Shown one piece after another: positions 44,183 through 53,126 of a DNA stretch of 64,000 bases (position 1 is its first letter; each line of letters begins with the position of its first letter). The position numbers and the translations under genes were made by a program. Source of the DNA: Flavobacterium sp. IB48 (GTDB taxonomy: Bacteria > Bacteroidota > Bacteroidia > Flavobacteriales > Flavobacteriaceae); contig NZ_JAEFCA010000008.1 of assembly GCF_016405855.1 (NCBI RefSeq), positions 1 to 64,000 on the forward strand, in the 5' to 3' direction. The notes beneath the pieces are model-generated. The model was not told the DNA's origin and did no database searches. It worked only from the letters and a program-made list of their open reading frames with translations.

Positions 44183-47100
44183 TTAGAATGTTAATTGAAT
44201 TCCGGTATTAATTATCTTTAATGGTGGCAGATAACCGTAAGAAATAAATTCAGGATCTCCGTCCTTATATTTTGTAAAAGTCAACAGGTTTTGGCCCTGC
44301 AGCATAATTTTACATTTAAGCCCTTTTAGACTTAATGGGAGATCATAGGTGAGGGATAAATTTTTTAATCTAACAAAAGATGCGTCTGTTATAGCACCTG
44401 TACTTTGTGAGTAGAGGGAATCTGCATTTAGAGCATCGTTATTATATCCAGTGGTATATATCTGATAGGGTGAATTATCTCCCGTCTGTGTCCAGCTGTC
44501 AGTAAGCCTGTCTATCTGATTTAGCATCTGACCGGCACCGCTTACAGGATAAGATCTGTTTTTCTGTTTTGAAAACTGGAACAGGAAATCCAGAGTTAAA
44601 TTTTTATAGCTGATTTGATTTTGTATACCCCCATAATATTTTGGATTTAAATCTACTACGGCTTGTCTATCATCGGGAAAAGTGACTCTGCCATCATTAT
44701 TTAGATCTTCAAATTCATAAATTCCAGTCTGCGGATTGACTCCTTTAAAATTGTAAAGCAGATTAATATTTAGCGGTTGGCCTATACGATACTGCTGACT
44801 GTAGGTTGACGTTTGCAGACCAGGAAAATCTACCAACTTATTTCGGGCAAATGTCAAATTGAGATTTGTAGACCAGCTAAAGTTTTTTCCTCTAAGATTT
44901 ACTGTTCGAAAGGTTAATTCAAGTCCAGTGTTTTCTACTACAGCATCTAAATTAGACTGCAATGAAGTAAAGCCAGTTGTTGCTGGGAGCGGAATACCTA
45001 CTAGTTGATTTGAAGAACGGTTTTTATAAATGGCTCCTGTAACATATATTCTATCATGTAAGAAACCTAGTTCAAGAGCAAGTTCAAATTTTTTATTAGT
45101 TTCCCATCCAAAATCTTTATTAAAGAGGCGTGAGGGCTGAACTCCTGTTACTCCATTATATACTTTTCCTGAAGTTGTATAAGTGTCAAGATACATATAA
45201 TCGCCAATTTGATCACTACCAGTTACTCCATAGCTCGATCTTATTTTTCCATAACTCAACCATCGATTATTTTCCAGAAAAGTTTCCTTAGAGAAAATCC
45301 ACGCAATACCGGCAGCTCCAAAATTTGCAAATTGATTTCCAGGTCCAAATCTGCTTGAACCATCGCGACGGCCTGTGAGATTAACAATATATCTCTGTTT
45401 ATAATTGTAATTAAATCGACCAAAGAATGCTTGATATTTATATACTGTCTCATCATCGGTATATATTCTAATGTTTTTTGCGGCAGCAATATTATAGATC
45501 AAACTATTAGAGGTAAATCCAATTCCTGATAGATTAATTCTCTCTGTTTTCTGGCTTTGAAAAGTCATTCCAGTCAAAATATCTATTTTGCCAGCTCCAA
45601 GATTTTTTGACCAGTTTATCTGCGGTTCGATAATCCATGAGCTTCGTTTGGTATTGTTTAAAAAAAGCGCTGAATCATCGCTTGTTGCTTCATAGGCAGG
45701 ATCTGCCATAGTTGAAGGTATAACTCTCGTCTCTTTAGTATCCAAACTTGTACAACCAAAACTGCTCTTTACTGTAAAATCTTTCCAGATTTCATATGAT
45801 ATCACGGTACTTGCCAGAAGATCATTAGTCTTTGACTCGTATTTGCTATCAAGATTTCTAAGGGGATTATCCCATGTAGAGTTCTCCCAGTTTAGCTGCC
45901 CATCTGCAGTGTATAGCGCAGGCGCATTTGGTGCCAAATATCTAGCTTCATTAGTAAAGTCAAAAGAAGGCTGGTTGTTGTCCTGGACATTATATGATCC
46001 TGAAAAATGTATCTTAAATTTATTGTCGTCTGAATGATGATTGAGGTTAATATGGCCACCGCCTCTTTTGTATAAGAAATCACCCGGAAAAACGGTTGTT
46101 TCCCTGTGAAAATTTCCGCTTATAAGGAATTGCGTATTTTCAGAACCTCCGTTAACTGTTCCTTGAAAATCCGATGTTTGGGATGTGCGCCCAAGAAGTT
46201 CTTTTTGCCAGTCGGTGTACCGGTTCTGATCCCAAGTCCCGTTAACATCATAATCATAAGGACCATACTCAGTTAGTCCGTCATTTATGAATGCCTGTTT
46301 TCTCATTTTAAGGTATTGCTCTGTATTCATCAGTTTTGGAAGTTTTGTAACTGTTCCAAAACCAGTAGATGTCTGCAAATTGAAGGATGTTTTTCCTGTT
46401 TTTCCTGTTTTGGTTGTGATCAGCACAACACCGTTAGCTCCTCTAGAACCGTATATTGATGTCGCATCAGCATCTTTGAGGACTTCAATACTTTCAATAT
46501 TATCTGGATTAATATTGTTAAGTGGATTAACACCGGAAGGAAAAGCGGTAGCCGTGAGACTTGAACTAATGACATCTGACGAATAGGGAACGCCATCTAC
46601 TATGTACAGCGGTGAATTTCCATCGGTCCGAATACTGTTCTGTCCCCTGATTTTGATATCAAAACTGCCCCCGGGAATACCTGTTCGTTGAATAATATTT
46701 ACACCAGCCATACGTCCCTGCATCGTGGCGAGTACATTTGTAACAGGCTGATTTTCGATATCCTTAGAGGTAATTCGGGCAATACTCCCCGTACGGTCAC
46801 TTTCTTTTACGGAATAATAACCAGCATTTACCCGAACCTCCTGCAGGGTGGTAGTATCGTATTCCAGCTTAATGTCAATTTTAGCTCTCTCATTTACTGG
46901 AATAAATTTAGTTTTGAATCCAATAAAAGATACTATCAAAGTATCTATAGGGGAAGCTAGCAGAGAATAGTGGCCATTGTAATCTGTGATTACGGTTGTA
47001 TTCTTTCTGCTTTTAAGCGTGATCGTGACTCCTGGAAGAGGAGAAGAACCATCACTTATAATACCCTGGACCTCATGTTGCTGGTAGGATAGCATTTTAT

Positions 47101-47206
47101 AATTTCGAAAATTTCTGGAATAAACGGTGGAAAAAGACAACAGAATGCCAGCAAAAAACAGGCAATAAAGTGCTCTTCCATCCTTAGAAAATGAAAAATA
47201 ATTCAT
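44183..47206 (-). CDS. SusC/RagA-family TonB-dependent receptor
   Basis: 1007 residues. After a signal peptide comes a carboxypeptidase-like regulatory domain (VQGIISDGSSPLPGVTITLK), a TonB-box region, the plug (GRMAGVNIIQRTG, IRGQNSIRTDGNSPLYIVDG, SIYGSRGANGVVLITTK) and the barrel ending in IINTGIQLTF. It imports a bound ligand across the outer membrane with TonB energy. It is the first gene of the operon. The 5' leader contains a hairpin at 47249-47286. Length is normal. Confidence 0.9.
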   Translation of the reverse strand: MNYFSFSKDGRALYCLFFAGILLSFSTVYSRNFRNYKMLSYQQHEVQGIISDGSSPLPGVTITLKSRKNTTVITDYNGHYSLLASPIDTLIVSFIGFKTKFIPVNERAKIDIKLEYDTTTLQEVRVNAGYYSVKESDRTGSIARITSKDIENQPVTNVLATMQGRMAGVNIIQRTGIPGGSFDIKIRGQNSIRTDGNSPLYIVDGVPYSSDVISSSLTATAFPSGVNPLNNINPDNIESIEVLKDADATSIYGSRGANGVVLITTKTGKTGKTSFNLQTSTGFGTVTKLPKLMNTEQYLKMRKQAFINDGLTEYGPYDYDVNGTWDQNRYTDWQKELLGRTSQTSDFQGTVNGGSENTQFLISGNFHRETTVFPGDFLYKRGGGHINLNHHSDDNKFKIHFSGSYNVQDNNQPSFDFTNEARYLAPNAPALYTADGQLNWENSTWDNPLRNLDSKYESKTNDLLASTVISYEIWKDFTVKSSFGCTSLDTKETRVIPSTMADPAYEATSDDSALFLNNTKRSSWIIEPQINWSKNLGAGKIDILTGMTFQSQKTERINLSGIGFTSNSLIYNIAAAKNIRIYTDDETVYKYQAFFGRFNYNYKQRYIVNLTGRRDGSSRFGPGNQFANFGAAGIAWIFSKETFLENNRWLSYGKIRSSYGVTGSDQIGDYMYLDTYTTSGKVYNGVTGVQPSRLFNKDFGWETNKKFELALELGFLHDRIYVTGAIYKNRSSNQLVGIPLPATTGFTSLQSNLDAVVENTGLELTFRTVNLRGKNFSWSTNLNLTFARNKLVDFPGLQTSTYSQQYRIGQPLNINLLYNFKGVNPQTGIYEFEDLNNDGRVTFPDDRQAVVDLNPKYYGGIQNQISYKNLTLDFLFQFSKQKNRSYPVSGAGQMLNQIDRLTDSWTQTGDNSPYQIYTTGYNNDALNADSLYSQSTGAITDASFVRLKNLSLTYDLPLSLKGLKCKIMLQGQNLLTFTKYKDGDPEFISYGYLPPLKIINTGIQLTF

Positions 47207-47248
47207 AATATTGGGATTGGTTAGTTAAATGGATATTTGATTAGCTAC

Positions 47249-47286
47249 GGCCCTCTATGCTAGTTTAGTCGCTGCGGTAGAGGGCC
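47249..47286. other. Hairpin in the susC upstream region
   Basis: GGCCCTCTA (47249-47257) and TAGAGGGCC (47278-47286) form a perfect 9-bp stem with a 20-nt loop. A T-run follows on the plus strand only. For susC transcripts it would be a 5'-leader stem, about 45-80 nt before the start codon; its role is unknown. Confidence 0.45.
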
Positions 47287-47455
47287 ATTTTTTTGCATCA
47301 AGTAAACGACTTAATGGTCATAATTACCAGTTTTTACTTCACGTGTAAATAGATTAAAGGTTCGACGTTAAATGCGAGACTTTAAATAATAAGGGAAAGA
47401 TTTGCTATGAATTTTATCTGATTGCTGTAATAAAAAAGGCATGGAACTCAGCTTA

Positions 47456-47563
47456 TCGAACAGAGGTACTGGCGGCACCAACCACAATAAGTGAGCCCAC
47501 GCCAATGACGTGAGCATCTTACTTATCCTCTCGTGGTTTAAAAAACGCCAGTTTTCTGTTCGA
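47456..47563. repeat. Long multi-stem imperfect palindrome (structured RNA or miniature element)
   Basis: Five nested perfect stems separated by small unequal bulges: TCGAACAGA/TCTGTTCGA (47456-47464, 47555-47563), ACTGGCG/CGCCAGT (47468-47474, 47546-47552), AACCAC/GTGGTT (47480-47485, 47533-47538), ATAAGT/ACTTAT (47487-47492, 47521-47526), CACG/CGTG (47498-47501, 47509-47512). It is far too ordered for chance. It is not protein coding and lies between susC and the HTH gene. Confidence 0.65.
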
Positions 47564-47677
47564 GATTCAAAGCGAATGCTTCAAATATTTTTAATTGAAG
47601 AGTCGCAAAATTAATAAAATCCTATTTAAAATTTCTTTAAATAATTTTTTAGAATTCAAATATATGAAAAAAATCAC

Positions 47678-47701
47678 AAAATTGTCAAATTTGACAATTT
47701 T
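47678..47701. promoter_or_regulatory. 24-bp perfect palindrome, likely operator of the adjacent HTH protein
   Basis: A perfect palindrome with half-site AAAATTGTCAAA and its complement occupies 47678-47701, 29 bp before the HTH gene's ATG. Position and symmetry suit autoregulation by a dimeric XRE repressor. The following T-run also permits terminator function on the plus strand. Confidence 0.5.
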
Positions 47702-47730
47702 TTTTGTTCTAATTGTCTCAATTTCACTCT

Positions 47731-47973
47731 ATGAAGGAGATTAGAAAAAAATATTATATAGCGTTTGGTCAGAATTTACAAAGGGTAATGGATGATAATA
47801 AAAAGGATGTCATGACTGTTGCTTCTGTTGGAAAAATTGAACTTAAGCAGGTTTACAGAGTTCTAAACGGCGAACACGGAGCATCCTTAGGAACAATAAT
47901 ATCAATAGCAAAGGGGCTTGATATTGAACCTAAAGAATTGTTCAATTTTAAGTTTGACTTAGAAAAGGAATAA
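47731..47973 (+). CDS. Small XRE-family HTH regulator
   Basis: 80 residues from the ATG at 47731; a TTG six codons upstream is less likely. FGQNLQRVMDDNK, then TVASVGKIELKQVYRVLNG and ASLGTIISIAKGLDIEPKELF form a Cro/C1-type helix-turn-helix with the usual final LDIEPKELF helix. It is a DNA-binding regulator, probably a repressor acting at the 24-bp palindrome just upstream. A hairpin terminator follows at once, so it is monocistronic. Confidence 0.75.
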   Translation: MKEIRKKYYIAFGQNLQRVMDDNKKDVMTVASVGKIELKQVYRVLNGEHGASLGTIISIAKGLDIEPKELFNFKFDLEKE

Positions 47974-47975
47974 AT

Positions 47976-47999
47976 AAAAGATGCTTCGACATCTTTTTT
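47976..47999 (+). terminator. Terminator after the XRE regulator
   Basis: AAAGATG and CATCTTT arms with a 6-nt loop, then a T-run. Between 48000 and 48290 lie only short broken reading frames (for example MSNCINVSEMTFNSREELST at 48166-48291, 41 codons), which look like remnants. Confidence 0.65.
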
Positions 48000-48290
48000 A
48001 ACTCAGTAAAAATTTAGAATAGGTATTAAAATGATTATATTGGAAAATTGGAAAATAAAAGTGATTATAGTATTTCCTTAATTGCAAATTCTACACAGCC
48101 AAATATTGTTAAATATAAAATCACTCACGAATTCGCAACTATGCTAGTTAAAATTGAATATATTAATGTCAAATTGTATTAATGTTTCAGAGATGACATT
48201 TAATTCACGAGAAGAATTGTCTACGATGATTAACTTAGTAGAATACATCGTGTCTATGCCTACAGAAAATTTATTGAAGAAATTAAAATA

Positions 48291-48319
48291 AAAAATCCAA
48301 CTTGATAAGCTGGATTTTT
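48291..48319 (-). terminator. Terminator after the small membrane protein gene
   Basis: AAAAATCCA (48291-48299) and TGGATTTTT (48311-48319) form a 9-bp stem just beyond the stop of the minus-strand gene at 48330. Confidence 0.6.
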
Positions 48320-48329
48320 ACATAGTTTG

Positions 48330-48542
48330 TTATTTCCCGTATGGAAGATAAAATTCAGTATATTTCCATAATAAGAAAGAGGTAATACTAAAATATAAAA
48401 TATGTTTTATTTGAATATTAAAAACTACATATCTATTAAGCGTTGAGATTTTGAAGAAAAAAATATTAAAAAATAAATAAACTAGAACCTGTGCTATTGC
48501 GAAAGTGGAAATAACCGACATTGCATTTAGAATATTGCTCAT
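48330..48542 (-). CDS. Small two-helix membrane protein
   Basis: 70 residues with two hydrophobic segments, VISTFAIAQVLVYLFFNIFFF and ILYFSITSFLLWKYTEFYL, linked by a short polar loop. No family is recognised. It starts 19 bp after the EVE-like gene and has its own terminator, so both are probably one transcript. A membrane partner or effector of the upstream protein is possible. Confidence 0.5.
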   Translation of the reverse strand: MSNILNAMSVISTFAIAQVLVYLFFNIFFFKISTLNRYVVFNIQIKHILYFSITSFLLWKYTEFYLPYGK

Positions 48543-48561
48543 GATTTCATTTAATTAATTG

Positions 48562-49593
48562 TTATTTAGGCTTGTCCTTATTTGTAGAAAATTGTTTTAA
48601 ATATCTAATCAAATCTTTGTTATTTGCTATTTCTAATGTGTCTCTTGCTTTTAGAAATTCGTCGACAACTTTTCTATCATGATAATTGTTTTGATAATCA
48701 ATCACTTTAGAAATTATCCCATCAGTGGATAAATCTAAATCGAAACCTTCCCATTTTACTTTGAAACCACCTCCACATGTACCAACAAAAATCACACCAA
48801 GTAAAAGAATTAATCTTCCATTTTTCGACAAAAATTGTGTTTTCCCCTTTGAATTAACGTTTATTTTAATCTCAATATCAGAAATGTCAAAATCTAAATC
48901 GTAGTGCTCAATAAAGTCTCTTGTAAACTTTAATAAATCGCTACCGAAGAACATTAAATCGGGAGCGGGAACATTTGTTTCCCTCTGGACATTTATAATT
49001 AAGTTAGTTTCGTCATCTAGCTTATAAAAATCTCCAATAGATCTTTCAATAATATTAGCATGTTTTGTAACATCTGTTATTGCTTGATGAGATTGTAAAG
49101 CACGATAAAGTAATAAATCTGTTGATTTTTTATCTATTGTCTTTATCCACCTCACTGATTTTCTTTTTCTATAAGGACAATCGGTTCTATTGACCATCAG
49201 ATCTGTAACTTCCATTAAATTAGAATCTGTAACTTCCCCAATTGAAATGTACGTTGAATTTTCGGAAGGAACAATTACTAAATCACCCTTATTTACTTCG
49301 TATATAAATTTTGTGAGTTGACTAGCTATTAAACCGGGCGCTCGATCGGGAAGAATAGTATCGATGTGAGCTTTTAATTTAACTTTAAAATCTTCTAGGT
49401 TTTTAGCAGTTTTCTTTAAATCGAATATTTTCGAATACAATATTTCATCATACCCTAAAGCTACATAATTAAAATTTGTAAAGCTTTCAAAATATTCACC
49501 TCCTTCTGTCCTTATTAACCAATACTTTTTCTTGTCAGGTATAGATTCAATTGATTCAAAAAACTGATTTAATTCGGTTTTAAAGTCGTTCAT
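48562..49593 (-). CDS. EVE/PUA-like N-terminal domain protein with one membrane segment
   Basis: 343 residues. The first 170 resemble the EVE/PUA-like base-reading domain of restriction-type proteins: KKYWLIRTEGGEYFESF, VALGYDEI, PGLIASQLTKFIYEVNKGD and VIVPSENSTYISIGEV. Residues about 190-255 are mixed alpha/beta. A glycine-rich hydrophobic segment (LILLLGVIFVGTCGGGF) suggests a membrane helix. The C-terminal 60 residues are helical and basic. Reading modified DNA next to a membrane segment would suit a defence sensor-effector; no catalytic motif is seen. Identification of the N-domain is by eye. Confidence 0.5.
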   Translation of the reverse strand: MNDFKTELNQFFESIESIPDKKKYWLIRTEGGEYFESFTNFNYVALGYDEILYSKIFDLKKTAKNLEDFKVKLKAHIDTILPDRAPGLIASQLTKFIYEVNKGDLVIVPSENSTYISIGEVTDSNLMEVTDLMVNRTDCPYRKRKSVRWIKTIDKKSTDLLLYRALQSHQAITDVTKHANIIERSIGDFYKLDDETNLIINVQRETNVPAPDLMFFGSDLLKFTRDFIEHYDLDFDISDIEIKINVNSKGKTQFLSKNGRLILLLGVIFVGTCGGGFKVKWEGFDLDLSTDGIISKVIDYQNNYHDRKVVDEFLKARDTLEIANNKDLIRYLKQFSTNKDKPK

Positions 49594-49912
49594 GGAAAAG
49601 TTGTTAGTTCACAAACATAAGGATTTTCCATATAAAATCACAATTTTTTCATTCTCTACAATTGAAATAACTGATTATTTTACTATTTAAATATGTTTTC
49701 TCTTGTTTCCCGCTAATTGTCTTATCTGCCAACGAACTTGTCTCTGCTTTAGGAACTTTCTCGGTAGCAGATGTACGATTTAAAGCATCCAATTCTTCTT
49801 GAAGTAGTTTTTCTACAAAAACTTTCTTTAAAGATTAATTATTAAGTCTTTCTTGAATATGTTGTGTTGGTTTCACAATTAGAAGATTTTTTATTATATA
49901 TAAAAAGAACTT

Positions 49913-50485
49913 TTAATTACTATTGGTAAATTTTGATTTCAAAACTGGGAAAGATTTTTCTAATTCGATTTTATTATTAAAGAAACGTTCTACTTTATGA
50001 AGATTTTTTAGTTCTTTATTAACTAAGGTTTGTATCTCTTGCCGAAATAATCGAATGTTTTCTAAATGATTAGTACCTAATTCATTATATTTTTGGTTCA
50101 TCTGATCAATATCCCAATCATAATTAATATTGTTCGTAATGTTGTTTAGAAGAAAAACGTTCAATTCTGTTAGTTTAGATGATGTTGAAATGTCCAACCA
50201 AAATGAAGAGTCGATTGTTGTTGCTAGTGAAATTATAAATTGATCATAATATTCTTTATCAAAAAATATTGTTGGTATTACACTATTATCAAGTTGAGTT
50301 TGAAAGCTAAGTTTTCCTGCTAGATCTTGTACTTTCTCAAATGCATTAAATCTTTTCTCCAAGATTTTCTTGTAATAATCTTTTTTATAATTAGAATTAT
50401 GCAGTATCCAATTAACAAAAGAAGTCAATGCGGCCGAAAGAACTGAACTTGATATTATTGCTGCTATAATTTGTGTTGTCGTCAT
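49913..50485 (-). CDS. Single-pass membrane protein, function unknown
   Basis: 190 residues. A membrane helix at residues 5-25 (IAAIISSSVLSAALTSFVNW) is followed by a helical cytoplasmic body with KKILEKRFNAFEKVQDLAGKL and coiled-coil-like segments. This layout is common in small membrane-anchored accessory proteins; I recognise no family. It is isolated: 427 bp from the EVE-like gene. The gap 49594-49912 contains only a decayed minus frame (KKVFVEKLLQEELDALNR, about 50 codons). Confidence 0.55.
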   Translation of the reverse strand: MTTTQIIAAIISSSVLSAALTSFVNWILHNSNYKKDYYKKILEKRFNAFEKVQDLAGKLSFQTQLDNSVIPTIFFDKEYYDQFIISLATTIDSSFWLDISTSSKLTELNVFLLNNITNNINYDWDIDQMNQKYNELGTNHLENIRLFRQEIQTLVNKELKNLHKVERFFNNKIELEKSFPVLKSKFTNSN

Positions 50486-50771
50486 TAAACTGTGATTATT
50501 TTAAAAAATAAATATAGATATAATAGATCATATTTAAGCTATTAAGTCCTTATAACTTAACCTTTCATCAGAATTAATAAATGTAAGGTTAAAATGCTCG
50601 CCAGTACTTAACGTACGTTAAATCTATATGCAAATTCATCGCAACAGCGATGTATACCTATGACGACACCCGCCGATTACCAGAACGGTACTGGTAAGTT
50701 TACAGCTTACTATGTAAAGTTCAGTCCTATTATCCTTATTTTTAGATTCTATAAAAAAAAACAGAATGTTT

Positions 50772-50846
50772 TATCCCGCCCCGATTGAAGCGGAAATCCT
50801 TTTCTACCAAGGTTCGGCATAAAAGATTACAGCGCAAAGCGGGAGA
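50772..50846 (+). ncRNA. Structured RNA, probably Flavo-1-like
   Basis: The sequence CCCGCCCCGATTGAAGCGG, then AAATCCTTTT, then AAAAGATTACAGCGCAAAGC and GGG recalls a structured element repeated in flavobacterial genomes, which I believe is the Flavo-1 RNA. CCCGC (50775-50779) pairs with GCGGG (50839-50843). Nearby hairpins CATCGC/GCGATG and TTACCAG/CTGGTAA lie at 50635-50700. No gene is seen in 50486-50950. The Rfam name is from memory. Confidence 0.5.
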
Positions 50847-50949
50847 GGCTGCCTGCTGAAAAAGCCTCATGATCCTGCTTCAAAAAATCAATGCTATCGT
50901 TCCTTTACAAAGTATAAACTAGCATTCATTATAAAAAATAGCTTAAAAA

Positions 50950-50971
50950 AATGGGGCTTAAAAACCCCATT
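50950..50971 (-). terminator. Terminator after the histone H1-like gene
   Basis: AATGGGG (50950-50956) and CCCCATT (50965-50971) form the stem; the minus strand then carries a T-run. Confidence 0.7.
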
Positions 50972-51005
50972 CTCTTCTTTTAAAAGTAAGTAAGACTGCC
51001 GAAAA

Positions 51006-51182
51006 TTATTTCTTAGACTCCTCAATAGAAACTTTTCTAAACTCTTTTAAAAGTTTCTCAATTTCTAATGATGATTTTCTGGCTCTAGCACCGGCAGCTT
51101 TAACTCCTTTTTCCGCTAAAGCTTCAGATTCTGTTTTAAATGTTTCGATTTCAGCGTTGATTTTTGCAACTAGGTCTTTCAT
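51006..51182 (-). CDS. Histone H1-like protein
   Basis: 58 residues, MKDLVAKINAEIETF followed by ALAEKGVKAAGARARKSSLE and LLKEFRKVSIEESKK. This is the short lysine/alanine-rich protein annotated as histone H1 in flavobacteria. It is predicted to be helical, bind DNA and contribute to nucleoid structure. It is monocistronic with a terminator at 50950. As a typical host gene it is a slightly unexpected resident among conjugative-element cargo; either the element carries it or the element is interrupted here. Confidence 0.8.
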   Translation of the reverse strand: MKDLVAKINAEIETFKTESEALAEKGVKAAGARARKSSLEIEKLLKEFRKVSIEESKK

Positions 51183-51259
51183 TATACAATTTTTTTAAAT
51201 TAATCGGGCAAAAGTAAAATTTTGCCTTAAATGAAAACGGTATTATTATAAAAATATTT

Positions 51260-52933
51260 TCATGAATTCTCTTTCTTCAGCTCTTTAAGAAAGTAACTGA
51301 ACGAAATTCCTGTTTTGGAGTGAAATGCATTTGTGAATCGGGGAGTGGAAGTAAAACCGGCTTCCTCCGCCAGAGATCCTATGGAGTAATTTCTATGCAT
51401 GCTTGAGTTGCGCAGCAGTTCCACCAGATAATCAATTTTCAGGTCATTGATATAATCGGCAAAACGCTTGCCGCTGCGATGGTATATCACTTTTGAAAGG
51501 TATTTGCTGTTTGTATTAAACCTTACGGTTAAAGTGGCTAGTGTTGCCTCTTTTTGCAGGAATTTTTTATCCCTTTCAAATCTTTCAAGGTGTCTTATTA
51601 TCTGCTGTACAGTTTCCGGCGAAATATCGGTTATTTCGAATTTATCGGCTGCCTGTTTCTGTAAGCTGCTCTGTTCATTTTTTTTCAGAAGCAGATCAAA
51701 TTTGATCTTATTGCGCTTTTTAGTTTCAAAGTGGTTATAGGTCCCATAAATGACAGCGGAGAATAGAACGACAACAACGCTGATCAAAATAACATCATAA
51801 TATTTCGCTTTTACAAGCTGCTGCTGTATTTTTTCTTTTTCAATGAGAATTTCCTTCGTATCATACTGCTTATGGATTTTTCCCATTAGATACGTATTTG
51901 CATCTGTTAATACAGAGTCCGCTTTTAAAAGCTGGTCTATGTAATAAAGCTGGGATTTCAGGTTATTTTCCTTCTTGTAATATTTAATCATTAATTCAAA
52001 AACTTCTCTTAAATCCGGACGAATGTAATCTTTCTCAATAAATACTTTTTCCACCTTTTTAAAGTAAGGAACTGCTTTTGCCTGACGCTGTAGTTTCCAA
52101 TAGTTTTTTCCAATGTAAAAATTAGCGATTGATTCATTTGCAAATTCTGTCATGCTGTTTAACTGCGGCATGACTTCCTGAAGCAATTGAATCGAAGTAT
52201 GATAATTATTTAGAAAGAACTGGTTGATTCCTTCGGAGTGCTTAAAAAATAATTCCATTTCTGGTATATTAAGCCGTTCACATTCTTTAATTCCAAATGC
52301 ATTAGTTTCGGAACATTTACTGTAATCTCCAATCTTATTGTAACAAACACTAAGTGAATGCAGTGAATTTAAATAGGGGCGGGGCTGATTTTTTTTTAAA
52401 TATTCAATGCAGTCATTAAAAAGAGAAATGGCTTCATCATAAAATCCGAGGTAAAATTTAATCTGGGCAATGTGATATTTAGTTTTATAGATCAGGTAAT
52501 CATTATCAGTTTTAGAAATGTTCTCATTTGCAGTTATATAACAATCATATGCTTTTACATAGTTTTTCTGGCTGTAATAGACTATTCCTTTGGATAGCTG
52601 AGCAGATCCGATCAGTTCATTACTTCTTGACTTTACAGCTGTCTGTATCATGCTGTCTGCGTATTTTAAACGGAGAATCATAGGTGACTGATGCAGCATA
52701 TTTTGATATGCATTAACTAACTCTTCATGATTCTTTTCCCTGCGCGCTTTTTTTAAATAGGCATATAAATATGGAGATGCTTTCAGGCTGTCATTTTTGT
52801 ATTGATAAATTTTATCATCCAGATATCCATAACTTTTAAAAATAAGGGAATCAGGAATTCTGTTCTGAGTATTCTGGGCAGTTAAAGATTTAATTATAAA
52901 TAGAAGTAACAGTACCGATAAATTACATTTCAT
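51260..52933 (-). CDS. TPR-containing membrane regulator with AraC-type HTH
   Basis: 557 residues. A signal-like N-terminus (LSVLLLLFIIKSLTAQ) precedes tetratricopeptide-like helices (about 60-340, for example YYSQKNYVKAYDCYITANEN). Next are a membrane helix (VILISVVVVLFSAVIYGTY, about 375-393), a linker coiled coil and a C-terminal AraC domain (KYLSKVIYHRSGKRFADYIN, SIGSLAEEAGFTSTPRFTNA). It is a membrane-bound regulator in which an outside TPR sensor drives DNA binding. It is divergent from the lipoprotein gene at 53265, its possible target. Confidence 0.85.
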   Translation of the reverse strand: MKCNLSVLLLLFIIKSLTAQNTQNRIPDSLIFKSYGYLDDKIYQYKNDSLKASPYLYAYLKKARREKNHEELVNAYQNMLHQSPMILRLKYADSMIQTAVKSRSNELIGSAQLSKGIVYYSQKNYVKAYDCYITANENISKTDNDYLIYKTKYHIAQIKFYLGFYDEAISLFNDCIEYLKKNQPRPYLNSLHSLSVCYNKIGDYSKCSETNAFGIKECERLNIPEMELFFKHSEGINQFFLNNYHTSIQLLQEVMPQLNSMTEFANESIANFYIGKNYWKLQRQAKAVPYFKKVEKVFIEKDYIRPDLREVFELMIKYYKKENNLKSQLYYIDQLLKADSVLTDANTYLMGKIHKQYDTKEILIEKEKIQQQLVKAKYYDVILISVVVVLFSAVIYGTYNHFETKKRNKIKFDLLLKKNEQSSLQKQAADKFEITDISPETVQQIIRHLERFERDKKFLQKEATLATLTVRFNTNSKYLSKVIYHRSGKRFADYINDLKIDYLVELLRNSSMHRNYSIGSLAEEAGFTSTPRFTNAFHSKTGISFSYFLKELKKENS

Positions 52934-53095
52934 AATACATAGAAATTTTGAGTTTATGCTCTGATGAAAGCATAAATCAGATTAATAAAAAAAATGTAGA
53001 GGCCATTGGAGAGCAGCTTTCAAAAATACTGTAATTATTTGAATTTCAATATTTAATGTAAGAAAAATACATTGTTGATTTCATGGAAATCGACA

Positions 53096-53116
53096 GTGGA
53101 TTTTCCGAAAATCCAC
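53096..53116. promoter_or_regulatory. Near-perfect palindrome in the divergent promoter region
   Basis: GTGGATTTTC and GAAAATCCAC flank a single C. It lies between the AraC/TPR regulator and the lipoprotein gene, just upstream of the promoter at 53127, where an operator is expected. Confidence 0.45.
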
Positions 53117-53126
53117 ATACATGTTC

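Noticed and set aside
47249..47286. Riboswitch or attenuator for susC
   Set aside because: Only one stem is visible, with no T-run in the sense direction and no known aptamer core.
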